Below, in pieces: positions 24,705 to 33,564 of a stretch of DNA of 64,000 nucleotides (positions are counted from its first letter, which is position 1; every line of letters starts with the position of its first letter). A program made the position numbers and the translations under genes. The DNA comes from an alpha proteobacterium BAL199 (GTDB lineage: Bacteria > Pseudomonadota > Alphaproteobacteria > Thalassobaculales > Thalassobaculaceae). The notes under the pieces are model-generated. The model ran no database searches. It was not told the DNA's origin and worked only from the letters and a program-made list of their open reading frames with translations. The DNA lies in the NCBI GenBank assembly GCA_000171835.1, contig ABHC01000008.1, positions 152,103-216,102 of the forward strand, read 5' to 3'.

Positions 24705-25458
24705 TTTCGCCACCGGCGGCGGTGTCGGCGACCAGCCGGTGGATCGCGTGCTGCCGATCCGCGGATCCGGGGTCTCGATCCGCCGCGCCGGTCGCACCCT
24801 GCTCGATCGCGTCGATCTGACCATCGAGCCCGGGCCGCTGACGGTGATTATGGGCCCGAACGGCGCCGGCAAGAGCCTGTTGCTGCGGGTCCTGGCGGCC
24901 CTGATCGAGCCGGACGACGGTGCCGTGTCCTGGGCCGGCACCGCGCCCAGTCGACGCCGGGCGCCCCGGCTCGGCTTCGTGTTCCAGAAGCCGGTGATGC
25001 TGCGCCGATCGGCCATCGACAACGTGCGCTACGCCTTGAAGGTCGCTGGAGTGCCGCGTATCGAGCGCGATAGCCGCGCGCTGGACGCGCTCGCAGGAGC
25101 CGGACTCGACCGGCTGGCCGGATCGCCGGCCCGGGTGCTGTCGGGCGGCGAGCAACAGCGGCTGGCAATTGCCCGTGCGCTTGCCACCCGGCCCGAGATC
25201 CTGTTGCTCGACGAACCGACCGCCAATCTCGATCCGACCGCAACGCTGGCGATCGAAGATCAGGTCCGGCGCGCGCACCAGGCCGGGACCACTGTGGCGT
25301 TCGTCACCCACGACCTCGGCCAGGCCCGGCGCCTTGCCGATCAGATTGTGTTCCTGCACCAGGGCCGGATCGCGGAACACGCGCCGGCCGCCCAATTCTT
25401 TGCACAGCCGTCCAGCGAGGCGGCCGCCGCATTCATCGAAGGGAGACTGATGCCATGA
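24688..25458 (+). CDS. tupC: Tungstate ABC transporter ATP-binding protein TupC
   Basis: 256 aa. Walker A GPNGAGKS at 56-63, Q-loop Gln101, signature LSGGEQQR at 152-159, Walker B LLLDEP near 173-178, H-loop in FVTHDLGQ. The N-terminal 25 residues before the first strand are longer than usual. Gene order tupB-tupC-tupA is unusual (binding protein last), with 17-bp and 4-bp overlaps, so the three are one unit. Confidence 0.9.
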   Translation: MRPSLDFATGGGVGDQPVDRVLPIRGSGVSIRRAGRTLLDRVDLTIEPGPLTVIMGPNGAGKSLLLRVLAALIEPDDGAVSWAGTAPSRRRAPRLGFVFQKPVMLRRSAIDNVRYALKVAGVPRIERDSRALDALAGAGLDRLAGSPARVLSGGEQQRLAIARALATRPEILLLDEPTANLDPTATLAIEDQVRRAHQAGTTVAFVTHDLGQARRLADQIVFLHQGRIAEHAPAAQFFAQPSSEAAAAFIEGRLMP

Positions 25459-26276
25459 AACGTCTTGGCCTGACGCTGATGTCCGCTGCGCTGCTGGCTC
25501 TGCCGCTGCAGGAATCCACTGCGGCCGAGCGCTTCATCACCGTGCAATCGACGACATCGACCCAGAACTCCGGCCTGTTCGAGTCGATCCTGCCGCAATT
25601 CACCACGCAGAGCGGGATCGAGGTACGGGTGGTCGCGGTCGGCACCGGCCAGGCCATCAAGAACGCTGCCAACGGCGACGGCGACGTGTTGTTCGTGCAC
25701 GCCAAACCGGCCGAGGAGAAGTTCGTAGCCGACGGCTGGGGCGTGAAGCGCTCCGACGTCATGTACAACGACTTCGTCTTCGTCGGCCCGCCCGCCGATC
25801 CGGCGAAGATCAACGGCGGCAACGACGCGACCAAGGCGCTGACGGCGATTGCCGATGCTAAGGCGCCGTTCGCATCGCGCGGTGACGACAGCGGCACCCA
25901 CAAGAAGGAGAAGTCGCTGTGGAAGGCCGCCGGCATCGACCCGAGCAAGGCCAGCGGCGACTGGTACCGCGAAACCGGCTCCGGCATGGGTGCGACCCTC
26001 AACGCCGCCGTCGGCATGGGCACCTACGCGATGACCGACCGGGCCACCTGGATCTCGTTCAAGAACAAGGGCGACTACGCAATCGCGGTCGAAGGCGACC
26101 CAATCCTGTTCAACCAGTACGGCGTCATTCTGGTGAACCCGGCCCAGCACGCGCATGTGAAGGCGAAGGACGGTCAGGCATTCATAGACTGGCTGTTGTC
26201 GGTCAACGGCCAGTCAGCGATTGCGGCCTACAAGATCGATGGACAGCAACTCTTCTATCCGAATGCCGTGAAATGA
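25455..26276 (+). CDS. tupA: Tungstate-binding periplasmic protein TupA
   Basis: 273 aa with a signal peptide (cleavage near STA-AE at about 24). The mature start FITVQSTTSTQNSGLFE contains the TTSTQNSG oxyanion-binding motif that separates TupA from ModA. SRGDDSGTHKKE and YRETGSGMGATLNAA are also TupA-typical. It delivers tungstate to TupBC with high affinity. Its place beside fdh suggests it feeds the W-pterin of FdhA, an inference from context. Confidence 0.92.
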   Translation: MKRLGLTLMSAALLALPLQESTAAERFITVQSTTSTQNSGLFESILPQFTTQSGIEVRVVAVGTGQAIKNAANGDGDVLFVHAKPAEEKFVADGWGVKRSDVMYNDFVFVGPPADPAKINGGNDATKALTAIADAKAPFASRGDDSGTHKKEKSLWKAAGIDPSKASGDWYRETGSGMGATLNAAVGMGTYAMTDRATWISFKNKGDYAIAVEGDPILFNQYGVILVNPAQHAHVKAKDGQAFIDWLLSVNGQSAIAAYKIDGQQLFYPNAVK

Positions 26277-26379
26277 GCCGGACGTTCTGTCCAGTGGTTG
26301 ACGTTAATTCCGGGCAACTTGGCAGCGTGCGCACCAGGACCTAATGTCCGATAAGGACACTCGAGGAAGGATTTGAGAC

Positions 26380-27123
26380 ATGGCCGACGCCACCCGCGTT
26401 GCCTTCGTCACTGGCGCCGGGCGAAACATCGGCCGGGCCATCGCGCTTGCCCTGGCCCGGCAAGGTTGCGACGTCGTAGTCAACGGCCGCTCCGACCGCA
26501 AGGTCTGCGACGATGTTGCGGCTGAGGTGATAGCCCTCGGTCGTCGCGCCTTGGTGTTGATGGGAGATGTCGGCCGACCCGACGCTGTTGCAGGCATGGC
26601 CAAGGAGGCGCTGGCGACCTTTGGACGGATCCAGATCGTCGTCAACAACGCCGCGATCCGGCCGCAGAAGCCGTTTCTGGAAATGACCGACGACGACTGG
26701 CACCGGGTGCTGGACACCGACCTGAACAGCGCGTTCTACACTGCCCGCGCCTTCGGAGCCGGCATGGTCGAGGCCGGATGGGGCCGGATCGTGAACCTGA
26801 CTGGCATGAACGCGATGCACGGCTACAGTGGCCGGGCGCCGGTCTCGGTCGCCAAGCATGGGCTGTGGGGGCTGACCAAGTCGCTCGCCAAGGAACTGGG
26901 GCCGAACGGCGTGACGACCAATGCCATTTCGCCCGGGCCGATCGACACCGAGCACGCTGATGCCGCGATGACCGCCCACATCCGCGAGCAGAAGAGCCGG
27001 ATCCCGGTCGGCCGGCTCGGCACGCCCGACGACATTGCGGCACTGACCGCGTTCCTATGCTCCAATGCTGGCGGCTTCATCAACGGACAGATGATCGCGT
27101 CCAACGGCGGAGCCCAGACATGA
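26380..27123 (+). CDS. Short-chain dehydrogenase/reductase with altered active site
   Basis: 247 aa; nucleotide-binding TGAGRNIG at 11-18, NNAAI at 89-93, ISPGPIDTE near the C-terminal half. AGGAAGG precedes the ATG. The usual Ser and Tyr are not found: Gly142 sits at the Ser position and Val155 at the Tyr position (GRAPVSVAKHG), while Lys159 remains. Either another residue does the acid-base work (Tyr149 is near) or the protein is not a standard oxidoreductase. It stands alone downstream of tupA; no pathway can be assigned. Confidence 0.8.
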   Translation: MADATRVAFVTGAGRNIGRAIALALARQGCDVVVNGRSDRKVCDDVAAEVIALGRRALVLMGDVGRPDAVAGMAKEALATFGRIQIVVNNAAIRPQKPFLEMTDDDWHRVLDTDLNSAFYTARAFGAGMVEAGWGRIVNLTGMNAMHGYSGRAPVSVAKHGLWGLTKSLAKELGPNGVTTNAISPGPIDTEHADAAMTAHIREQKSRIPVGRLGTPDDIAALTAFLCSNAGGFINGQMIASNGGAQT

Positions 27124-27148
27124 CCGCCGACCACCACGGCTTTCCCGC

Positions 27149-27613
27149 ATGACGCTGACACCCCGCGCGAGCCTGAGCATCGCCAGTACCCTGTTGCGGG
27201 ACCTCTGTGCGTACTGGGATCAGTGTCGCGCCGGCCGCGCGATGCCGTCACGCGCGGATCTCGACCCGGTCGATATCCCTCGCCTTCTGCCGACTCTGAT
27301 TCTGTTCGATGTCGAACCGGACACTGAACGGTTGAAGGCTCGGTTGGTCGGTACCAGGATCGTCGAGATGTACGGCACCGACTACACCGGCCAATACCTG
27401 GACGAGATCGACTTCGGAGACCGCCGCAAAGCGATCCTCCACGACTACATGACCTGCTACCGCACGAAGAGCATGTACGTGTCGGAGCACACCTTCTGGA
27501 CCATGCGTGACATCAGCTATCGGGTTGAGCGGCTGATCCTGCCGCTGTCCGACGACGGCGAGACCGTGACCATGCTGCTGTCCGGGCTGGACTTCGACGC
27601 CGTTGCCTCGTAG
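27149..27613 (+). CDS. PAS-domain protein (PAS_5-like), unknown
   Basis: 154-aa cytoplasmic protein: LCAYWDQCRAGRAMPSRADLDPVDIPRLLPTLILFDVEPD is the start of the PAS_5 family seen widely in Alphaproteobacteria, followed by GTRIVEMYGTDYTGQYLDEIDF and a strand-rich end. No effector domain. It follows the SDR by 25 bp and may be co-transcribed. Ligand and target unknown. Confidence 0.75.
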   Translation: MTLTPRASLSIASTLLRDLCAYWDQCRAGRAMPSRADLDPVDIPRLLPTLILFDVEPDTERLKARLVGTRIVEMYGTDYTGQYLDEIDFGDRRKAILHDYMTCYRTKSMYVSEHTFWTMRDISYRVERLILPLSDDGETVTMLLSGLDFDAVAS

Positions 27614-27874
27614 CGAGAGTTGGTCGCCGGCGGCGTTGGTGAGCAGGACGGGCCGGCTAGCGCTGGGCGGCTATCTGCGAGCTGTCGCGATTCGCCGCGA
27701 GACAGCAACGATCAGACGGGAACACCTAAGACACAATGCCTGTGCGCAAGATCAAGACCCACACGCACCTAAAAGCGCACGATTCAAGCAAACTCCGGTC
27801 TTGGGATTTCCAACCAAGTCGACCACAGTGTGGCTCCTCATCTCTGACAAACCATATGCAAACCGAAAGCGCCG

Positions 27875-29200
27875 ATGAACCTGGGTCACCCACTCATTCC
27901 GATCTTGAGAGACCCTTCGAAGGTCGCAGGTTATCTAAAGTTGGCCAAAGCAATCGGGGCCGACAACAATGCGGCCGCCTGTACGGTCTTGTACCGACGA
28001 GCGTTGCTGGTCGAGCCGCTCAATGTTTATGCGAACGAGCAGATATTCGTAATCATGCGGGGGACAAACCTGCTCGCCCTTCGACGCATGGTTCGATGCC
28101 TCATAACCAATCCGGATTCATATTACGGACTTCTGTTCGGCGGCATACACCTTAGGAACAAGAACCGGTTGGCCGAGGCTGAGCGACTTCTGACCCGTGC
28201 CCAGGCAATCAACCCGCGAGCCAGTGAACCCAAGGAGCAGCTCTGGAAGGTCCGCTCAAACTGGGGGTGGGAAGGACGCGGTATGGTCGGGCGATTCACG
28301 CTGAAGGATGCGCTTGACGACGACGAGCAGTTCTATCGAACCGACACCACTCGGTTTTTTCCACGTCTCCGTGAGGAGTTTGACGATCTGGATACAGTCC
28401 TGCAGCGTGACGTGTTCCACGGATACCTGCCGGAGCGTCCTCTCATCCCCAACGACAAGCCAACCGTGGCTATGGGGTCCTGTTTTGCACAACACATTAG
28501 GCAGTTCCTTATCCGACACGGGAGACTCTCGGAGCATGTCCCGATCCCGGAGGGACTGAACAACACATTCGCGGTCCGTCAATTCGTTGACTGGATCGAA
28601 GGTCGGGACGAACTGGTTTTCTCCTATGAGAAAAGCACCGACGGCCGAATGCAGCGATGGGACGTTGATAAGGACCGAGGGTTGTTCCGTGCTGCGATGA
28701 AAAGCGCGGGTGCGTTTATCGTCACCATCGGGGTGGCTGAGGTCTGGCGGGATCGTTTGACTGGCGGGGTCTACTGGCGCGGCGTTCCCGAGGACCAGTA
28801 CGATCCAGCACGGCACGAGCACGTGCTGAGCACGGTTGAAGAGAACATCGAAAACCTTAAGGCCATCACCGACGGCCTGCGGCGCATCGCCGGCGAAGTC
28901 CCGATTGTCCTAACACTGTCCCCGGTGCCGCTGCTCGCCACCATGCAGAAGGGGACGTCGATCTTCGCGGCAGACACCGTGAGCAAGTCGATTCTGCGCT
29001 TGGCCATTGAAGCGGTGGTAAGAGCGCCTGGTAGTCACGCCCGCTATTGGCCGTCGTTCGAGGCCTTTCGCTCGCTCGGCGCACATCTCGATCAGTCGAT
29101 GTACGACGGCGAAGGCAATCCCCGTCACCCGAACACCGAGATGATTGGACGGATCATCAAGCTATTCGTCGATCACTACTTTGATCCGGCACGCGCCTGA
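27875..29200 (+). CDS. GSCFA-domain protein with N-terminal TPR-like repeats
   Basis: 441 aa. Residues about 20-120 look like TPR helices ([39 protein letters not shown]). The GSCFA domain starts at [12 protein letters not shown] with nucleophile-like Ser, then INNTF-like [11 protein letters not shown], and ends with [11 protein letters not shown]. The GSCFA family is SGNH-hydrolase-like and linked to surface polysaccharide or peptide modification. Bases and codons here and in the 260 bp upstream are less GC-rich than neighbours, and no related gene is nearby, which suggests transfer. No clear ribosome-binding site. Confidence 0.8.
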   Translation: MNLGHPLIPILRDPSKVAGYLKLAKAIGADNNAAACTVLYRRALLVEPLNVYANEQIFVIMRGTNLLALRRMVRCLITNPDSYYGLLFGGIHLRNKNRLAEAERLLTRAQAINPRASEPKEQLWKVRSNWGWEGRGMVGRFTLKDALDDDEQFYRTDTTRFFPRLREEFDDLDTVLQRDVFHGYLPERPLIPNDKPTVAMGSCFAQHIRQFLIRHGRLSEHVPIPEGLNNTFAVRQFVDWIEGRDELVFSYEKSTDGRMQRWDVDKDRGLFRAAMKSAGAFIVTIGVAEVWRDRLTGGVYWRGVPEDQYDPARHEHVLSTVEENIENLKAITDGLRRIAGEVPIVLTLSPVPLLATMQKGTSIFAADTVSKSILRLAIEAVVRAPGSHARYWPSFEAFRSLGAHLDQSMYDGEGNPRHPNTEMIGRIIKLFVDHYFDPARA

Positions 29201-29274
29201 CGTGCATCCGCCCGCGGGCGCGTCGATCAATCGTCCCCCTTGCCTCCCCTGACGTGCCATGGCATCCCGGCACG

Positions 29275-30963
29275 ATGGAAACCCGCGAATTCGACTATGT
29301 GATCGTCGGCGCCGGGTCAGCAGGCTGCGTGCTCGCCGACCGGTTGAGCGCTGACGGGAAGAACAACGTCCTGGTGCTGGAGGCCGGGGGCAGCGACCGC
29401 TCGATCTTCATCCAGATGCCGACGGCCCTGTCGATCCCCATGAACATGAAGCGGTTCAACTGGTTCTTCGAGACCGAGCCGGAGCCTGGGCTGAATGGTC
29501 GCCAGATGCATTGCCCGCGCGGCAAGGTGATCGGGGGGTCCTCCTCGATCAACGGCATGGTCTATGTGCGCGGTCACGCCCGCGACTTCGACGAATGGGA
29601 AGCGTCAGGCGCAACCGGCTGGGGCGGCCGGCATGTGTTGCCGTACTTCAAGCGGGCGGAAACCTGGATCGGCGGCGGAGACGCCTACCGCGGCGGCGAC
29701 GGACCGCTCGCCACCAACAACGGCAACGCCATGCGCAACCCGCTGTACCGCGCCTTCATCGAGGCGGGCGTCCAGGCCGGCTATGGTGCCACCGACGACT
29801 ACAACGCCGAGCGCCAGGAGGGTTTCGGCGCCATGCACATGACCGTCAAGAACGGCGTGCGCTGGTCAACCGCCAACGCCTACCTGAAGCCGGCCCTGAA
29901 GCGACCGAACCTGCACCTGGTTACGCGCGCCCTCACCCATCGCCTGACCAGCGAGGGCCGCCGGACAACCGGTGTCGAGTACTCAGTGGGCGGCGAAATC
30001 CGGACAGCCAAAGCGCGGCGCGAGGTGATCCTGTCCGCCGGTCCGATCGGCTCGCCTACCATCCTGCAACGCTCCGGCATCGGCCCCGTGGATCTGCTGC
30101 GAAGCAACGGCATCGAAGTGGTCGCCGACCGGCCGGGTGTCGGCGGCAATCTGATGGACCACCTGGAGGTCTATTTCCAGTTCCGCTGCACCCAGCCGAT
30201 CTCGTTGAACGCCGAGTTGTCGCCATGGCGGAAGCTGCTGATCGGGTTGCGCTGGATCCTGTTCAAGGATGGCCTCGGCGCCACCAACCACTTCGAATCC
30301 TGCGCCTTCGTACGCTCACGCGCCGGGATCGAGTGGCCGGACATCCAGTACCATTTCCTGCCCGGCGCCATGCGCTATGACGGCAACGCGGCGTTCGACG
30401 GCCACGGCTTCCAGGTCCATGTCGGACCCAACAAGCCGCGCAGCCGGGGCAGCGTCACCATCGGGGGTGCCGCACCCACGGATTCACCGTCGATCCAGTT
30501 CAACTACCTGACACACGACCAGGATGTTGAGGACTGGCGCCGGGTGGTCACGATCACCCGCGAGATCATGGCGCAGTCGGCGATGGCGCCATATCGGGGC
30601 GACGAGATCCAACCGGGCGTCGGTATCACCGCCGACGCCGATGTCGACACCTGGGTACGGGCCAACGTCGAGAGCGCCTACCACCCAAGCGGCACCTGCC
30701 GGATGGGTGCGGTTGACGATCCGCTTGCCGTCGTCGACCCAGACCTGAAGGTGATCGGCGTGGACGGCCTGCGAGTGGTCGACAGTTCGATCTTCCCGTC
30801 CATCACCAACGGCAATCTGAACGCCCCCACCATCATGGTCGGCGAGAAGGCATCGGACATCATTCTTGGCAAGCAGCCCCTGGCACCGGCTAACCTGCCG
30901 GTCTGGATCGCGCCGAACTGGCAGGACCAGCAACGCGAAACGCCCGCGTCATCAGGGAGCTAG
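29275..30963 (+). CDS. GMC-family FAD oxidoreductase (choline-dehydrogenase-like)
   Basis: 562 aa from the ATG at 29275 (an in-frame GTG at 29254 is possible; a CGTGCC/GGCACG inverted repeat lies between them). N-terminal dinucleotide motif [21 protein letters not shown] motif [15 protein letters not shown], second GMC signature [15 protein letters not shown], catalytic His in [11 protein letters not shown] and Asn in [10 protein letters not shown]. Close to BetA in layout, but no BetB/BetI gene is nearby, so the alcohol substrate is open. Confidence 0.88.
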   Translation: METREFDYVIVGAGSAGCVLADRLSADGKNNVLVLEAGGSDRSIFIQMPTALSIPMNMKRFNWFFETEPEPGLNGRQMHCPRGKVIGGSSSINGMVYVRGHARDFDEWEASGATGWGGRHVLPYFKRAETWIGGGDAYRGGDGPLATNNGNAMRNPLYRAFIEAGVQAGYGATDDYNAERQEGFGAMHMTVKNGVRWSTANAYLKPALKRPNLHLVTRALTHRLTSEGRRTTGVEYSVGGEIRTAKARREVILSAGPIGSPTILQRSGIGPVDLLRSNGIEVVADRPGVGGNLMDHLEVYFQFRCTQPISLNAELSPWRKLLIGLRWILFKDGLGATNHFESCAFVRSRAGIEWPDIQYHFLPGAMRYDGNAAFDGHGFQVHVGPNKPRSRGSVTIGGAAPTDSPSIQFNYLTHDQDVEDWRRVVTITREIMAQSAMAPYRGDEIQPGVGITADADVDTWVRANVESAYHPSGTCRMGAVDDPLAVVDPDLKVIGVDGLRVVDSSIFPSITNGNLNAPTIMVGEKASDIILGKQPLAPANLPVWIAPNWQDQQRETPASSGS

Positions 30964-31417
30964 AGAGGCCCGTGCAATGTCGCTGCTCTTGCGTCAGCGC
31001 CGATAACCACCAGGCGGCGACACTGGATCGGCACGGCCAGTCACGTCACTCGATGAAACTGGCTGAGTCCTCCTCAAGCCCGACCGGAGATCGTCGCCCA
31101 GTCACCTCCGCCGCTGGCAGCCGAGCTACCGGTACCCGAGCCGGACGCCTTACCCGCAGTGTTGTCACTGCCCGGCGGAAGCTTTGGAGCCGACTTCAGC
31201 AGGTTGACGGTTCCCGGAACCCAACCGATATACGGCGGCGCAATACGCAAGCGCGGATCCACCGATTTTGTCGCCATCGCACTGTCTCCTCTGCCAAGTC
31301 AAAGACTGTGTTGTTTGCCACATACAAGATCGGGCATTCCGCTCCGTATTTCCAGAGTTTCTGCCAGATTAAATCATTTGTAATCTTCAACTCGACCTCG
31401 ACCAGCCGGGTCGAAGG
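30964..31417. other. 454-bp stretch with little coding evidence
   Basis: Between two plus-strand flavoprotein genes. The only candidate gene is a 67-aa minus-strand frame (listed separately). The segment 31284-31417 is clearly AT-richer than its surroundings and probably holds the promoter for the downstream flavoprotein. I see no RNA gene or repeat. Confidence 0.5.
31074..31277 (-). CDS. Possible 67-aa protein, unknown
   Basis: GAGGAG lies 8 bp before the ATG at 31277. It reads MATKSVDPRLRIAPPYIGWV, then PGTVNLLKSAPKLPPGS and a Gly/Ser-rich tail. Composition is protein-like at the N-terminus and low-complexity at the C-terminus. No homolog recognised. It would run opposite to both neighbours. 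Confidence 0.4.
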   Translation of the reverse strand: MATKSVDPRLRIAPPYIGWVPGTVNLLKSAPKLPPGSDNTAGKASGSGTGSSAASGGGDWATISGRA

Positions 31418-32608
31418 ATGAATTGGTCAGTGGACGATGCCGACGTCCTGATCCTCGGCGCCGGCGCCGCTGGGCTGATGTGCGCGATCGAGGCCGGCAA
31501 GCGCGGCCGCCGGGTGGTTGTGCTGGACCAGTCGTCGAAGCCGGCCGAGAAGATCCGGATCTCCGGCGGCGGTCGCTGCAATTTCACCAACCGTCACACC
31601 ACACCGGCCAACTTCCTGTCGAACAACCCGCGGTTCTGCGTGTCAGCGCTGCGCCGCTACACTCCGCAGGATTTCATTCACCTGATCGATGCACATGGCA
31701 TCACCTGGCACGAGAAGACCCTGGGTCAGTTGTTCTGCGATCACTCGGCCCAGCAGATCATTGACCTGCTGCTGGCGGAATGCGCGGCTGTCGGCGTGGA
31801 AATCCGCCTTAGCCAGCGCATCCGCGGAGCGGCCAAGCCGGACGAGCGGTTCTCAATCAGCACCGACGCCGGGCTGATCCGCTCGGAGTCGCTGGTGGTG
31901 GCGACCGGCGGCCCCTCAATCCCGAAGATGGGGGCATCCGGTTTCGGCTACGACGTCGCCCGCCACTTCGGCCTCACCGTGATTCCGCCACGCGCCGCCC
32001 TGGTTCCGTTGACCTTCGGCCCGGAGGTGCTGGCGTGGAGCAAGGACCTCTCCGGTGTCTCGGTCGATTCCGAGGTCGGTTTCGGGAAGACCCGGTTCGC
32101 CGAGGGACTGCTGTTCACCCACCGTGGGCTCAGCGGCCCGTCGATCCTGCAGATCTCGTCGTACTGGCAGGACGGCGAGGCGATCGAGGTCGATTTGGCG
32201 CGCGGAATCGATGTGTTCGACATGCTGAAGCGGGCGCGCACTGAACACGCCAAGCGCGAGTTGGGCACCGTGCTGGCGGGCATCGTGCCGAAACGCCTGG
32301 CAGACCGCATCGTCGAGGAGACCGCGGTGAACGGGCGGCTGGCCGATCTGAGCGACAAGCGACTGCGGGCCGTCGCTGACCGGATCAACCGCTGGCGGAT
32401 CATCCCAAACGGTACCGAGGGCTACCGCACCGCCGAGGTGACCCTCGGGGGCGTTGACACCGACGGCCTGTCGTCGAAAACCATGGAGGCAAAAGCCGTC
32501 CCGGGCCTGTACTTCATCGGCGAGGTGGTCGACGTGACCGGCCATCTCGGCGGCTTCAACTTCCAATGGGCCTGGGCGTCCGGCCATGCCGCCGGTCAGG
32601 CGGTGTGA
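31418..32608 (+). CDS. HI0933/BaiN-family flavoprotein
   Basis: 396-aa NAD(P)/FAD-dependent oxidoreductase. Rossmann motif DVLILGAGAAGLMCAIEAGKR, then the family marker KIRISGGGRCNFTN, later ATGGPSIPKMGASGFGYDVARHFG and TLGGVDT, and a C-terminal FAD segment GLYFIGEVVDVTGHLGGFNFQWAW. Members are soluble flavoproteins of mostly unknown physiological reaction. The last 13 bp overlap the 3' end of a convergent dioxygenase gene. Confidence 0.88.
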   Translation: MNWSVDDADVLILGAGAAGLMCAIEAGKRGRRVVVLDQSSKPAEKIRISGGGRCNFTNRHTTPANFLSNNPRFCVSALRRYTPQDFIHLIDAHGITWHEKTLGQLFCDHSAQQIIDLLLAECAAVGVEIRLSQRIRGAAKPDERFSISTDAGLIRSESLVVATGGPSIPKMGASGFGYDVARHFGLTVIPPRAALVPLTFGPEVLAWSKDLSGVSVDSEVGFGKTRFAEGLLFTHRGLSGPSILQISSYWQDGEAIEVDLARGIDVFDMLKRARTEHAKRELGTVLAGIVPKRLADRIVEETAVNGRLADLSDKRLRAVADRINRWRIIPNGTEGYRTAEVTLGGVDTDGLSSKTMEAKAVPGLYFIGEVVDVTGHLGGFNFQWAWASGHAAGQAV

Positions 32609-33420
32609 TCGCCTGCCTCGGCAACCAGTTCACTGGTCTCGACAATGCGGACGCTCCGGCGTCCGACGCCGTCGGTCTGCACCACAGCGGCCCAGAGGTC
32701 TCGTTTGCTGTAGACATCAGGCAGAGACCGAACTCCGGCGATGCGAAATTCAAGCGACCCCCGCGGCTTTGGAGTCTCCCGAACGACTTCGGTGGAATGT
32801 GCGACCAGTTGGTGAAACGCGATGAACCCACCCGCCTTGATCCGCGGGGCCACGAAGGCCTCACCGCCGAGGTCCTCGTAAATCCGTTCGACCGTCCGCC
32901 GATCAAAGAAGATATCGACGGCCGCCCCCGGCCCGTGCTTGGCGATTCGCGCATCGTACTCGGCACGCCAGATCCCATAGAGTTTCAATGGGTCCGCCTC
33001 TGGGCTGAGGAAGGTCAAACCCGGAACACCGTTTCCGAGGTCATCCAGCGGCACCCAGACGTTGTAGACTTTGCCGCCCAGCCCCAGAAAACTGGCATCG
33101 AAGTGCATCTCCAGATGGCTCTTGGTCGACGCCGGGTCGTGGTAGCGGAACGAGCAGTTCCACAGCAGGAAGCAGTAATCGTCGGGGAACTGCTCGGCGG
33201 CGAAATCATGGGCGCCGGAGTTTAGGAACGCCCCGATCACTGCTGTCAGGGGTGCCGGCTCATTGCGACGGCGCAGCTGGTCGAAACCGATCGAGTTGGC
33301 GCGGTTCTGCCGATCACTCATGAACGGTCGGCAGGCGTCCATCGCCGAACGCAGCTCGGTCACTTGATGCGCCGAGAATGCCTGCTCGACCACGACCGGC
33401 GCAAAGCTGGGTAACGGCAT
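32596..33420 (-). CDS. Fe(II)/2-oxoglutarate-type dioxygenase (PhyH-like), substrate unknown
   Basis: 274 aa from the ATG at 33420, behind AGGAGAAGGG. The 2-His-1-carboxylate site is visible as H-x-D in LEMHFDASFLG and a distal His in FHQLVAHSTEVVRE, with an Arg in LEFRIAG that could bind 2-oxoglutarate. No signal. It is divergent from a GMC oxidoreductase across a gap with an 8-bp inverted repeat, which hints at shared control. The family call is good; the exact subfamily is not recognised. Confidence 0.7.
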   Translation of the reverse strand: MPLPSFAPVVVEQAFSAHQVTELRSAMDACRPFMSDRQNRANSIGFDQLRRRNEPAPLTAVIGAFLNSGAHDFAAEQFPDDYCFLLWNCSFRYHDPASTKSHLEMHFDASFLGLGGKVYNVWVPLDDLGNGVPGLTFLSPEADPLKLYGIWRAEYDARIAKHGPGAAVDIFFDRRTVERIYEDLGGEAFVAPRIKAGGFIAFHQLVAHSTEVVRETPKPRGSLEFRIAGVRSLPDVYSKRDLWAAVVQTDGVGRRSVRIVETSELVAEAGDHTA

Positions 33421-33487
33421 CGTCGGCCCTTCTCCTGGTACGAACCGTTGTTCCGCCTCGAACCTCCTACCATTGGGAACCTCGGAA

Positions 33488-33513
33488 CGCGATCCTGCTT
33501 TCGTCGGATCGCG
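33488..33513. promoter_or_regulatory. Inverted repeat in a divergent promoter
   Basis: Arms CGCGATCC (33488-33495) and GGATCGCG (33506-33513) match perfectly with a 10-bp spacer. It lies between the dioxygenase start (33420) and the GMC start (33565) and is operator-like. No regulator is encoded next to it. Confidence 0.4.
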
Positions 33514-33564
33514 CATCGACTACACTCCGACCGGAAAAATCAGTCATTGAGGGAGATACCGCCG

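Noticed and set aside
27736..28155. Overlapping 139-codon frame at the start of the GSCFA gene
   Set aside because: No domain, and it overlaps the GSCFA frame, which has clear family motifs.
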